Assembly (NCBI GenBank): GCA_946221765.1
Contig: CAMIMK010000025.1
Coordinates: 1 to 18,612, forward strand
Source of the DNA: an uncultured Rhodovulum sp.
Lineage (GTDB): Bacteria; Pseudomonadota; Alphaproteobacteria; Rhodobacterales; Rhodobacteraceae
Direction: 5' to 3'
DNA length: 18,612 bases
Part shown: piece by piece, positions 7,909 through 15,486 of the stretch
Layout of the letters: each line of letters begins with the position of its first letter
Position numbering within the stretch: position 1 is the stretch's first letter
The notes under the pieces: generated by a model
Database searches by the model: none
Seen by the model: the letters and a program-made list of their open reading frames with translations, nothing else
Told to the model about the DNA's origin: nothing
Translations under genes and position numbers: made by a program

Positions 7909-9141
7909 TCAGTCGGCGCTGGCGATGATTTCGCTGAAACTTGCCTGCACCTGTTCCAGCGTCATCGAGGGGGTGTTGAAGAAGGCGCTGAACAGGTCGT
8001 TCAGCTGCGTCGTCGTGTCGGGGCTGACGAGCGAGTCGGTGCTCTTGACCACGCCGCCGCCGCCGATGATCGCGAGGCCCTTCTTCATGCAGTCGTTGGC
8101 GGCCCCGAGGTCGACATCGCCCCGCACCGGCAGCGAGCCCTTCTTGAGGTTGAAGGCGACCTGGGTCTCGGGCTTCAGCAGCGTCGAGGCCAGAACCTCC
8201 TGCGCCGCACTCTTGTCCGCGTCCTTGAGGAGGGGGAAGTAGAAGGCGTCCCCGCCGGCCCCGAGGCGCTTGCCGACGCCGAGGGCGGGCAGGCAGACAT
8301 AGTCCTTGCCCGCGGTCTGGCCGGCCACCTGGAACTCGCCCTGCGCCCAGTCCCCCATGACCTGTCCGCCGGCCTGCCCGGTGATGACGAGATTGGTCGC
8401 CTGGTTCCAGTCCTGCATGGTCGAGCCGGTGGCCAGCGTGCGGGCGTCGCCCAGCGCCTTGAAGATCTCGGCCATCTCCGGCGAGGCCGCGGCCTCCGCG
8501 TCCTTGTCCGCGAAGACCTTCTCGTAGAGACCGTCCGGCGCCAGGGACAGCACCAGCGTCGAGAACAGGCCGGTCGCCTGCCACGGCTGCTGGCCGAGGG
8601 CGAGCGGCTGCTTGCCTGCCGCCCTCAGGGCGTCGCCGGCCGCGACGAATTCGGCCCAGTTGGTCGGGACGGGCACGCCCGCATCCTTGAAGGCCTGCGC
8701 CGAGAGCCACAGCCATTCCCAGGAGTGGATGTTGATCGGCACGCAGTAGATCTTGCCGTCGAGGGTGCAGTTCTCCAGGAGCGACGGCGGGTTGATGACC
8801 TTGGTCCAGTCCTCGCGCGTGGCGACATCGGTCAGGTCGCGCATCAGCCCTTCCTGCACCAGTTCCTCGGCCTGGCGGCCGTGGTTGAACTGGGTGGCGG
8901 CCATCGGGTCGCCACCGAGGATCCGGCTCACCATGATCGGCCGGGCGGTCGAGCCACCGCCGGCGATCGCGCCGTCGACCCAGTGGTTGCCGGTGGCGTC
9001 AAAGGCCTTCGCCAGTTCGGCGACAGCCGCGGCCTCGCCGCCGGAAGTCCACCAGTGGGTGACTTCGAGATCTGTCGCCATTGCGGTTGCAGGCACGACG
9101 GCGGTCGCAGCCAGCGCCGCGACCAGAGACCGGAAACCCAT
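7909..9141 (-). CDS. Periplasmic sugar-binding protein of the ABC importer
   Basis: This 410-aa extracellular solute-binding protein (family 1, CUT1 type) delivers an oligosaccharide to the adjacent permeases. A Sec signal peptide of 22 residues is clear: basic MGFR, a hydrophobic core, and TAMA before TDLEVTHWW, with no lipobox cysteine. The mature part carries family features such as LEVTHWWTSGGE, GGDPMAATQFNHG and a tryptophan-rich NIHSWEWLWLSAQAF stretch that probably helps line the sugar site. Cysteines in LENCTLDGKIYCVP probably form a disulfide. It is the first gene of the operon. Its ATG has GGGAGGA six bases upstream, and the candidate LacI operator ends 12 bases before the start codon. 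The ligand cannot be read from sequence; the GH43 gene suggests xylo-oligosaccharides. Confidence 0.93.
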   Translation of the reverse strand: MGFRSLVAALAATAVVPATAMATDLEVTHWWTSGGEAAAVAELAKAFDATGNHWVDGAIAGGGSTARPIMVSRILGGDPMAATQFNHGRQAEELVQEGLMRDLTDVATREDWTKVINPPSLLENCTLDGKIYCVPINIHSWEWLWLSAQAFKDAGVPVPTNWAEFVAAGDALRAAGKQPLALGQQPWQATGLFSTLVLSLAPDGLYEKVFADKDAEAAASPEMAEIFKALGDARTLATGSTMQDWNQATNLVITGQAGGQVMGDWAQGEFQVAGQTAGKDYVCLPALGVGKRLGAGGDAFYFPLLKDADKSAAQEVLASTLLKPETQVAFNLKKGSLPVRGDVDLGAANDCMKKGLAIIGGGGVVKSTDSLVSPDTTTQLNDLFSAFFNTPSMTLEQVQASFSEIIASAD

Positions 9142-9153
9142 GAAATCCTCCCG

Positions 9154-9169
9154 ACTGTATCGTTATAGT
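9154..9169 (-). promoter_or_regulatory. Candidate LacI-type operator O1 for the sugar operon
   Basis: ACTGTATCGTTATAGT is an imperfect palindrome with the central CG usual for LacI-family operators: its half ACTGTATC matches the reverse of the other half, ACTATAAC, at 6 of 8 positions. It lies directly upstream of the binding-protein ribosome binding site, where a bound repressor would block initiation or elongation. A near-identical site, O2, lies by the regulator gene, which makes chance unlikely. Confidence 0.7.
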
Positions 9170-9244
9170 TTTCACGGTAGGCACTCGGCGGTGATTCGGC
9201 AATTCTCCATCGCAAATCCTGCCGCGCAAGCGCTGCAGTGCAAT

Positions 9245-9276
9245 ATTATAAAGGTTAAACAGGAGTTTATTGTTAA
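9245..9276 (-). promoter_or_regulatory. Candidate promoter for the sugar operon
   Basis: On the minus strand a perfect TATAAT (9250-9245) stands in an AT-rich patch, rare in this GC-rich DNA. The best -35 match is TTAACA (9276-9271), but its 20-base spacing is longer than ideal, so an activator or another -35 may be involved; TTTAAC occurs twice here, 18 bases apart. Transcription would start about 100 bases before the binding-protein ATG, with O1 inside the leader. Confidence 0.45.
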
Positions 9277-9327
9277 ATCACGGATGGTTGGGTTGCTCGC
9301 GCGCGCCGCGCACCGGACGAGTAGACC

Positions 9328-9356
9328 TTAAGAAGCTCTAGCTGTAACGATATAGT
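9328..9356 (+). promoter_or_regulatory. Candidate promoter of the LacI-family regulator gene
   Basis: TTAAGA (9328-9333) and TATAGT (9351-9356) are separated by 17 bases and match the -35 and -10 consensus at 4 and 5 of 6 positions. The -10 box and much of the spacer lie within operator O2, so the regulator should repress itself. The start point would be near 9363, about 37 bases before the ATG at 9400. Confidence 0.5.
9341..9356 (+). promoter_or_regulatory. Candidate LacI-type operator O2 for the regulator gene
   Basis: GCTGTAACGATATAGT has a central CG and matches the reverse complement of O1 (ACTATAACGATACAGT) at 13 of 16 positions; both fit CTRTAACGATAYAG. The 187-base offset between O1 and O2 (near 18 helical turns) would allow a looped complex. 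Its overlap with the predicted -10 box implies autoregulation. Confidence 0.7.
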
Positions 9357-9399
9357 AGATAATCTAGTTCCCGAAACGGACCTGGGAGGATGCAGCCTC

Positions 9400-10431
9400 A
9401 TGGCTTTCGGGGATCGGCCGCAGCCGGGTGGGGAAGGGGCGGGGCGGCCTACGCTCAAGACGATTGCCTACATGACGGGTCTTGGTGTCACGACCGTGTC
9501 CAAGGCGCTCAAGGACGCCCCGGACATCAGCCGGTCCACCAAGGAGCGGGTGCGGCTCGTCGCCCAGCAGATCGGCTATCGTCCGAACCGGGCCGGCGTC
9601 CGCCTGCGCACTGGCCGGACCAATGTGATCAGCGTCGTGCTGTCGGTCGAGACCGAGGTGCTCGGCCTCACCCCCCACATCGTGCATGGCATCTCGGTGC
9701 ATCTGTCGGGGACACCCTATCATCTGGTGGTGACGCCCTACCGCCTCGGGGACGATCCGCTCGACCCGGTGCGCTATATCTGCGAGACGGGGTCAGCCGA
9801 CGGGATCATCTTCTCCCGGACAGAGCCCGACGATGCGCGGGTGCGCTACCTCCTGGCCAACGGCCTGCCCTTCGCCACCCACGGGCGCACCGAGTCCGCG
9901 GTCCAGCACCCGTATTTCGACTTCGACAATGCCCGCTATGCCGAGATTGCCGTCGCCCGCCTGGCCCGGCGTGGCCGCCGGCGGATCGCGCTGCTCGCAC
10001 CGCCCGAGCGCTATACCTTCGCGCGGCACATGGGGCAGGGCTTTCTCACCGCGCTGGAGCGCCACGACCTGTCGGAGGTGCCGGTCCATGGCATCTCCGC
10101 CGACAGCCCGGCCGACGAGATCGAGGCGGCGATCGCCCGGCTGATGGCCTCGCGCCAGCCCCCGGACGGGCTCGTCTGCGCCAGCCCCTCGGCGGCCATC
10201 GCCGCGGTTGCCGGGGTCGAGGCGGCCGGGGCCAGCCTCGGACGGGAAATCGATGTCGCGACCAAGGACAGCTTCGGCCTCATCCACCGGTTCCGCCCGG
10301 CGATCGAGGTCGTCCACGAGGATTTCCGGGCCGCCGGCGCGGCGCTGGCCCGCGCCGTGCTCGGCATGATCGACGGCCGCCCGGTCGCCGAGTTGCAGAC
10401 CCTCGTCGTGCCCGAGGACGACGAGGGCTGA
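9400..10431 (+). CDS. LacI-family transcriptional regulator of the sugar locus
   Basis: This 343-aa regulator has an N-terminal LacI-type helix-turn-helix at about residues 17-65 (TLKTIAYMTGLGVTTVSKAL, with recognition helix around VTTVSKALKD), a hinge region NRAGVRLRTGRTN, and a periplasmic-binding-protein-like effector domain to the C-terminus (ADGIIFSR, HGRTE, YFDFDNARYA, KDSFGLIH). It is divergent from the importer operon and shares a 258-base gap that contains two matching operator candidates. Most likely it represses both units until an imported sugar binds. The ATG is preceded by GGGAGGA with about 8-base spacing. The N-terminal extension of some 17 residues before the HTH is a little longer than usual. 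It converges with argG, whose end is only 15 bases away with no obvious terminator between them. Confidence 0.92.
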   Translation: MAFGDRPQPGGEGAGRPTLKTIAYMTGLGVTTVSKALKDAPDISRSTKERVRLVAQQIGYRPNRAGVRLRTGRTNVISVVLSVETEVLGLTPHIVHGISVHLSGTPYHLVVTPYRLGDDPLDPVRYICETGSADGIIFSRTEPDDARVRYLLANGLPFATHGRTESAVQHPYFDFDNARYAEIAVARLARRGRRRIALLAPPERYTFARHMGQGFLTALERHDLSEVPVHGISADSPADEIEAAIARLMASRQPPDGLVCASPSAAIAAVAGVEAAGASLGREIDVATKDSFGLIHRFRPAIEVVHEDFRAAGAALARAVLGMIDGRPVAELQTLVVPEDDEG

Positions 10432-10446
10432 CGGCGCGCGTCCGGC

Positions 10447-11664
10447 TCAGCGGCGCGCGCGCATCCCGAGCAGCCGGAGCCGCAGGGCGTTGATCTTGAT
10501 GAAGCCGGCCGCGTCCTTCTGGTCGTAGGCGCCGGCATCCTCCTCGAAGGTCACATGGGCCTCGGAGTAGAGCGAGTGGTCCGACCAGCGGCCGACCACG
10601 GCGGCGGTGCCCTTGTAGAGCTTCACCCGCACGGTACCGGACACGTTCTCCTGGCTGCGGTCGATGGCCGCCTGCAGCATGTCGCGCTCGGGGCTGAACC
10701 AGAAGCCGTTGTAGATGAGTTCGGCATAGCGCGGCATCAGCTCGTCCTTGAGATGCATCGCGCCGCGGTCGAGCGTGATCGACTCGATCCCCCGGTGCGC
10801 CGCCAGCAGGACGGTCCCGCCCGGGGTCTCGTAGACCCCGCGCGACTTCATGCCGACGAAGCGGTTCTCGACGAGGTCGAGCCGGCCGACGCCGTGGCGC
10901 CCGCCGATCTCGTTCAGCCGGGTCAGCAGCGCGGCGGGCGACAGGCTTTCGCCGTCGATCGCCACCGGATCTCCCTTCTCGAAGGTGATCTCGATATATT
11001 CGGGCGCATCTGGCGCGTCCTCGGGATCGACCGTGCGCTGGTAGACGTAAGCCGGCGCTTCCACGGCCGGATCTTCCAGAACCTTGCCCTCCGAGGAGGT
11101 GTGCAGGAGGTTCGCATCGACCGAGAAGGGCGCCTCACCGCGCTTGTCCTTCGCGATCGGAATCTGGTTCGCCTCGGCGAATTCCAGCAGCCGGGTGCGC
11201 GAGGTCAGGTCCCACAGCCGCCACGGCGCGATGACCTTGATCGACGGATTGAGCGCGTAGGCCGACAGCTCGAAGCGGACCTGGTCGTTGCCCTTTCCGG
11301 TGGCGCCATGAGCCACGGCATCGGCGCCGGTGGCCTCGGCGATCTCCACCAGGCGCTTGGCGATCAGCGGCCGGGCGATGGAGGTGCCGAGCAGGTACTG
11401 GCCCTCATAGACGGTGTTCGCCCGGAACATCGGAAAGACGAAGTCGCGGACGAATTCCTCGCGCACATCCTCGATGAAGATGTTGTCGGGCCGCACGCCC
11501 AGAAGTTCGGCCTTCTGACGGGCCGGTTCCAGTTCCTCGCCCTGGCCCAGGTCGGCGGTGAAGGTGATGACTTCACACCCGTATTCGCTCTGGAGCCACT
11601 TGAGGATGATCGAGGTGTCGAGGCCGCCGGAATAGGCAAGCACCACCTTTTTCGGATTCGACAT
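10447..11664 (-). CDS. argG: Argininosuccinate synthase
   Basis: This 405-aa cytoplasmic enzyme joins citrulline and aspartate with ATP to form argininosuccinate, the penultimate step of arginine synthesis. The N-type ATP pyrophosphatase loop AYSGGLDTS is at residues 10-18. Other family blocks include VAHGATGKGNDQVRFE (citrulline/ATP contact), GEAPFSVDANLLHTSSEG and YETPGGTVL. Length matches the 400-410 aa of bacterial ArgG. I placed the start at MSNPKKVVLAYSGG because the ATP loop begins ten residues in, as in homologues, and GGAG lies upstream; an in-frame upstream ATG would add 26 unsupported residues. The 113 bases between it and the next gene show no clear promoter. It is an ordinary housekeeping gene and may mark the edge of conserved chromosome next to the sugar locus. 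Confidence 0.97.
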   Translation of the reverse strand: MSNPKKVVLAYSGGLDTSIILKWLQSEYGCEVITFTADLGQGEELEPARQKAELLGVRPDNIFIEDVREEFVRDFVFPMFRANTVYEGQYLLGTSIARPLIAKRLVEIAEATGADAVAHGATGKGNDQVRFELSAYALNPSIKVIAPWRLWDLTSRTRLLEFAEANQIPIAKDKRGEAPFSVDANLLHTSSEGKVLEDPAVEAPAYVYQRTVDPEDAPDAPEYIEITFEKGDPVAIDGESLSPAALLTRLNEIGGRHGVGRLDLVENRFVGMKSRGVYETPGGTVLLAAHRGIESITLDRGAMHLKDELMPRYAELIYNGFWFSPERDMLQAAIDRSQENVSGTVRVKLYKGTAAVVGRWSDHSLYSEAHVTFEEDAGAYDQKDAAGFIKINALRLRLLGMRARR

Positions 11665-11777
11665 GGAAGCTCCGATTGCTGGAGAGGCGAGGCGGGAACG
11701 GCGGCCGTCTACCGGGTTTCGCCGGCATGGGCAATGCGCCATCCGCCATCCCGTCCCGGGGAGGGGGAGGAGGCGCG

Positions 11778-13736
11778 TCAGCCCGCGAGGGCGATACGGG
11801 GGGCTGGCGGGGAGATCAGGAAGTCGTTGATCTCGGCCGCGGTGAAGGGGCCTTCGTAGTAGAACCCCTGGATCATGTCGGCGCCAAGCTCGCCAACCAC
11901 CCGCCGCTCGTCGCTCGTCTCGACGCCTTCGACCACGCTGAGGAGGCCGAGGTCCCGGCTGAGCAGAATGACGGACTGCACGATGCGGTGACTGGCGGGG
12001 TTTGCGTCGATTCCGGTGACGAGGCCCCGGTCGATCTTGATCTTGTGAAGCGGCATCCGGTGCAGGTGCGACAGGCTCGAATAGCCCGAGCCGAAATCAT
12101 CAAGCGCAATTCCCACCCCGAGTTCGATCAGGACATGCAGGGAATCGAGGGCCTGCTCCCAGTCTTCCATGATCGCTGTTTCGGTGATCTCGAAGTCGAT
12201 CCGCCGGGGATCGACGCCACTGTCCCGCACCACGCGGACGAGAGCCGCCATCACGTCCGGGCAGCCGATGTCTTGCGCCGACAGGTTGAAGGAGAGCCGC
12301 ACGCTGCGTGGCCAGCTCGCGAGCGCCGCGCAGGCCTTGCGCAGCAGGATCCGGGTCAGTTGTCCGACCATGCCGATCCGCTCGGCGACGGGAATGAACA
12401 CCCCGGGCGAGACTGCGCCCAGCCGCTCGCTGTTCCACCTGGCCAGCGCCTCGAAGGCGCGCACGCTCTCGCTCCGGCAGTCAACGATCGGCTGGAAGAC
12501 CAGGTAGAGTTCCTTCTCCAGATCCGAGGTCTTGAGCACCTCGACAATCATGCCCTCGCGGCGGATCGCCGACATGTGCTCGTTGCTGAACACCATAGAC
12601 TGCCCGCGCCGGCCATTCTTCGTGGCATGATAGAGGGCGTAGTGGGCCTGGTTGAACAGCTCCTGGGGGTCCGTCGCGGTCTCGGGGAAACGTGAGAAGC
12701 CGAGGGTCCCTGAGACCTGCACGGTGATGTCGCCGATCTGTTGTGGCGGGATCAATGCGTCGCAGATCGCATTGCCGGCAGCATGGATCTCGGCCTCGTC
12801 CATCGAGCGCGTCGCGAGCAGCGCGAATTCGTCGCCGCCGAGACGATGCACGGTGAAGCTGCCGGCACAGGCCGAATGCAGGCGTTCGACGACACGGACC
12901 AGCAACTGGTCGCCGACGCCATGGCCATAGGCGTCGTTGACGCCCTTGAAGCCGTCAAGGTCGAGGATGCCGACAACGAAGGCCTGCGGATCCTCGGCGA
13001 AGGCGGCATGCTTCAGCGATGAGAAGAACATCCGGCGATTGGCGAGGCCGGTCAGGCTGTCGAGATTGGCGAGGCGGAGGTTTTCGTCACTGAGGGCGAG
13101 CAACTCTGCCTGATGGGCGACGAGTGCCACTTTGGACTCAACGAGCGACACGAAGTCCTGAGAGTGACGCCTCATCACGAGCATGATCGTCGAGAGCACG
13201 AGCACGTAATTCCCGGCCACGAGCGCAAGCACCATGTTGCCGGACCACAGCAGCAGCAGCATCATCGGCGGAACTGATGCGGCGACCATGGCAAGCACGG
13301 CCGCCGGGGCCTGCAGCAGGCAGAGCAGACAGCCAATGCAAGTGAAGCCCAGGTAAAACAGAACATGGGTCCGGGTTGCCATCGTCCCGTACTGGTAGAG
13401 CGCGATGCACCAGAGCGAGAACCCGATCGACAGGCCGAAGGCGAGGACGCCCATCAGGTGGATATGCTTGCGCGCGGTCTGCGCGTCCGGGATTTCTCCG
13501 CGTCGGCGCGACCAGCTCAGCAGCCGGATGGCGCAGCACAGGATCAGCGTGCCGGGGAAATAGGTCGATAGATAAAGCGGTACCACTGGGAAGTGGCTCA
13601 GCGAGACGAAGCTCGTGTTGATGATCAGGATACTGTAAAGAAAAGGTACCTGCCTGGACAGCGCAATGGCCTGCGCGATCCGCAGTTCGCTTTCTGCAGG
13701 CGTTCCGTTGGATGCCTGACGGCTCTCATGCGTCAT
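11778..13736 (-). CDS. Membrane-bound GGDEF-EAL cyclic-di-GMP protein
   Basis: This 652-aa protein has six hydrophobic spans (about residues 31-50, 53-75, 92-115, 123-141, 144-164, 168-188), then a linker, a GGDEF domain (about 220-380) and an EAL domain (about 400-640). The GGDEF active site is intact (HRLGGDEF, 298-304), but the RxxD inhibitory site that should lie just before it reads AGSF, so product inhibition is probably absent. The EAL domain keeps the phosphodiesterase residues: FEALARW (Glu429), FNLSAQ (Asn484), FEITET, DDFGSGYSSL (Asp546-Asp547), KIDR, VEGVET and MIQGF. Both synthesis and breakdown of cyclic di-GMP are possible; phosphodiesterase is the safer inference. Start at 13736 gives the membrane region a normal N-terminus with GGGGAGC upstream; a longer frame upstream is low-complexity and unsupported. 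The signal sensed by the membrane domain is unknown. Confidence 0.93.
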   Translation of the reverse strand: MTHESRQASNGTPAESELRIAQAIALSRQVPFLYSILIINTSFVSLSHFPVVPLYLSTYFPGTLILCCAIRLLSWSRRRGEIPDAQTARKHIHLMGVLAFGLSIGFSLWCIALYQYGTMATRTHVLFYLGFTCIGCLLCLLQAPAAVLAMVAASVPPMMLLLLWSGNMVLALVAGNYVLVLSTIMLVMRRHSQDFVSLVESKVALVAHQAELLALSDENLRLANLDSLTGLANRRMFFSSLKHAAFAEDPQAFVVGILDLDGFKGVNDAYGHGVGDQLLVRVVERLHSACAGSFTVHRLGGDEFALLATRSMDEAEIHAAGNAICDALIPPQQIGDITVQVSGTLGFSRFPETATDPQELFNQAHYALYHATKNGRRGQSMVFSNEHMSAIRREGMIVEVLKTSDLEKELYLVFQPIVDCRSESVRAFEALARWNSERLGAVSPGVFIPVAERIGMVGQLTRILLRKACAALASWPRSVRLSFNLSAQDIGCPDVMAALVRVVRDSGVDPRRIDFEITETAIMEDWEQALDSLHVLIELGVGIALDDFGSGYSSLSHLHRMPLHKIKIDRGLVTGIDANPASHRIVQSVILLSRDLGLLSVVEGVETSDERRVVGELGADMIQGFYYEGPFTAAEINDFLISPPAPRIALAG

Positions 13737-13848
13737 TGTGTCGAAGCTCCCCGCCGCACGGCCGACTAAAGCCGATGGGGATGAACTTAAGGTAAACCTG
13801 CGGGTGTCCCGAGAGCCTGACACGACCGTCCGGGGCCCCGGCTCCCGG

Positions 13849-13876
13849 CAGGGCACCGCCCTGGTCCGGTGCCCTG
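13849..13876 (-). other. Perfect 10-bp hairpin between sbmA and the GGDEF-EAL gene
   Basis: CAGGGCACCG (13849-13858) pairs exactly with CGGTGCCCTG (13867-13876) around an 8-base loop in the 244-base gap. It lacks a T tract on both strands, so it may be a Rho-assisted end, a processing site or a protein-binding palindrome. The remainder of 13737-13980 is GC-rich, with a lower-GC patch near 13785-13800; I see no convincing promoter or gene. Confidence 0.5.
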
Positions 13877-13980
13877 ATCGGTGCCGAAACCGGGCATTTC
13901 GAGGGAATCGGAGCCTTCTGGAGCCCGCGGAACAGTCCCTGCAAGCGCGCCCGGCGACGGCTGGGGCAGGCGCATGGCGA

Positions 13981-15228
13981 TCAGCTGCCGCCGGGATTGG
14001 CATTCTCCAGATAGGCGCGGTCGATTGCCGGCAGGGGCTCGTCGTGGATCACGGATTCGAACGCGCGCAGGCGTTTGTAGATCGACAGGAGTTCGACCAC
14101 AGTTGTCCAGGAGCTCACCAGATACTGGAACGAGGACCGCACCTGCCCGAGCGCATTCAGGATCTGGTTCATGAGCCCGAGCGTGATCGTTCCCGCCACG
14201 ATCGACGGAGCGAGCACCACGAAGCCGAAGACGTTGTCGATCTGCAAGTAGAAGATCCGCGCGACGTTGAAGTACATGTAGTGGAAATACAGGCGAAAAT
14301 AATTCCGCCGGACATCGTCGAACAGTTCACGCACGGTGGGCGGATCGGCCCGGCGGGGATCGTCCTCGCCGTAGACGAGTTCCTTGCGGTAGGCGGCCTC
14401 GACACGCTGGTTGCGAAATTCCAGCCCGGGCAGGCGGATGCCGATCACGGCCAGAAGCGCCGTGCCCACGACCGACCACAGCAGGGCCGCGACCACCAGC
14501 GGATGCGGGATCTCGCCGAGGATCGGCACGGCCGTCACACCGGCAGAGAGATGGACGAGCACCGGCAGGAAGGCGATCAGCGTCATCACGGCGTCGATCA
14601 GGCTGACGCCGAGGAGCTCGGTCGTCGTCGAGAAGCGCATGGTGTCTTCCTGGACACGCTGCGAGGCGCCTTCGATCTGGCGCAGCCGTGGCCAGTGCGA
14701 CATGTAGTAGCCGTTCATCGCCTCCCGCCAGCGAAAGATATAGTGGCTGACGAAGAAGCGCGAGATGACGCCGACCACCACCGCCACCAGGGCGATGCCG
14801 AGGAAGGTGGCGATGCCGTGGTAGAATTCGCCGATCTCGACCGGGCGCGTCCGCGCCAGCGCCGTCTGCAGCAGGTCGTAGAAGGGGCCGTACCAGTCAT
14901 TGATGGCGACGCTCACCTGCACCTGGAAATAGGTGATGAAGAGGATGAGCGCGGAGCCGAGGATCGACCACCGCCACCACGGATGCGGCGCCACCGCCTG
15001 CCAGAAGGCCGCGAACAGCCCGACCGCCGCGACGAAATAGAGATAGAACCAGAGGAAGGGCCCCGACCAGAACCGCCCGACCCCGATGAATGTCGCATCG
15101 CCCTCCGGCAGGCCGACATGGGTGCCCCAGTCCGCGGCGGCGGCGTACCAGAGCGTCATGCAGAGCGCAGTCCAGATCAGCACCGACCAGAAGAAGGCAC
15201 GGGGATGGGGAAAGAAGGAAACGAACAA
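13981..15228 (-). CDS. sbmA: SbmA/BacA-family peptide transporter
   Basis: This 415-aa inner-membrane protein matches SbmA/BacA, the proton-driven homodimer that imports proline-rich and other peptides, microcin-type antibiotics and (in rhizobia) plant NCR peptides, and is tied to very-long-chain fatty acid lipid A in alphaproteobacteria. Signature stretches include DWYGPFYDLLQTAL (111-124), FVSHYIFRWREAMN (159-172), EGASQRVQEDTMRF (186-199), LPGLEFRNQRVEAAYRKEL (266-284), VYGEDD and NYFRLYFHYMYFN. No ABC ATPase domain is fused, which separates it from BacA-related YddA-type proteins. The start is TTG: the first residues MFVSFFPHP align with MFKSFFPKP as I recall for E. coli SbmA, while no in-frame ATG or GTG fits. 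The ribosome binding site is weak (GTGGA). It is divergent from ilvA across a repeat-filled gap. Confidence 0.95.
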   Translation of the reverse strand: MFVSFFPHPRAFFWSVLIWTALCMTLWYAAAADWGTHVGLPEGDATFIGVGRFWSGPFLWFYLYFVAAVGLFAAFWQAVAPHPWWRWSILGSALILFITYFQVQVSVAINDWYGPFYDLLQTALARTRPVEIGEFYHGIATFLGIALVAVVVGVISRFFVSHYIFRWREAMNGYYMSHWPRLRQIEGASQRVQEDTMRFSTTTELLGVSLIDAVMTLIAFLPVLVHLSAGVTAVPILGEIPHPLVVAALLWSVVGTALLAVIGIRLPGLEFRNQRVEAAYRKELVYGEDDPRRADPPTVRELFDDVRRNYFRLYFHYMYFNVARIFYLQIDNVFGFVVLAPSIVAGTITLGLMNQILNALGQVRSSFQYLVSSWTTVVELLSIYKRLRAFESVIHDEPLPAIDRAYLENANPGGS

Positions 15229-15299
15229 GGGGAGGGGTCCACTTCGGCTTGGGCGGGCCCGTGAGGGCGCGGGACGATGAATCTCAACCCGAAAGCGAC

Positions 15300-15382
15300 G
15301 CGCGGTGCAACCGCCAACCCCGTCGCGCGAGCGTTGCCCCGGGGCAACGCTGTCTCTGGCGAAGCGCCGGCCGGCATGCTAG
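15300..15382. repeat. Tandem palindromic repeat, copy 1 (83 bp)
   Basis: This unit begins GCGCGGTGCAACCGCC and ends GCCGGCCGGCATGCTAG. It is repeated immediately at 15383-15477 with no mismatch seen apart from one 12-base insertion. Its centre, 15330-15351, is a perfect loopless 22-base palindrome with arms AGCGTTGCCCC and GGGGCAACGCT. The composition and palindromic core are those of a REP/BIME-like intergenic repeat family; that it is dispersed through the genome is an inference. It sits in the divergent sbmA/ilvA gap and encodes no plausible protein. Confidence 0.9.
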
Positions 15383-15477
15383 GCGCGGTGCAACCGCCAA
15401 CCCCGTCGCGCGAGCGTTGCCCCGGGGCGCCGTCCGGGGCAACGCTGTCTCTGGCGAAGCGCCGGCCGGCATGCTAG
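15383..15477. repeat. Tandem palindromic repeat, copy 2 (95 bp)
   Basis: This is the direct second copy of the preceding unit. It carries an extra 12 bases at the palindrome apex, so the arms (15413-15423 and 15436-15446) now flank a 12-base loop, GGGGCGCCGTCC. After it, GCGCGGGGCATGG starts like a third unit (GCGCGGTGCA) but passes at once into the ilvA start codon at 15487. Any ilvA leader transcript begun upstream would contain both hairpins. Confidence 0.9.
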
Positions 15478-15486
15478 GCGCGGGGC

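Noticed and set aside
6901..9168. A 755-codon plus-strand open frame opposite the importer genes
   Set aside because: It is antisense to the binding protein and permeases, has an Arg/Gly/Asp-biased composition with no recognisable domain, and is explained by absence of stop codons in very GC-rich DNA.
13737..14003. An N-terminal extension of the GGDEF-EAL protein by 89 residues
   Set aside because: The extension is Arg/Pro/Ser low-complexity, crosses the intergenic hairpin, and the ATG at 13736 gives a normal membrane-protein start.
13738..15264. A 508-codon plus-strand open frame opposite sbmA
   Set aside because: Arg/Asp/His-rich shadow translation; sbmA on the other strand matches its family over its full length.
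15300..15477. A CRISPR array
   Set aside because: The two units are adjacent long direct repeats with internal palindromes and no unique spacers; no cas gene is present.
15277..15477. A small gene within the tandem repeat
   Set aside because: The open frame only reflects the repeat's GC content and duplicates its own residues; no ribosome binding site or homology is visible.
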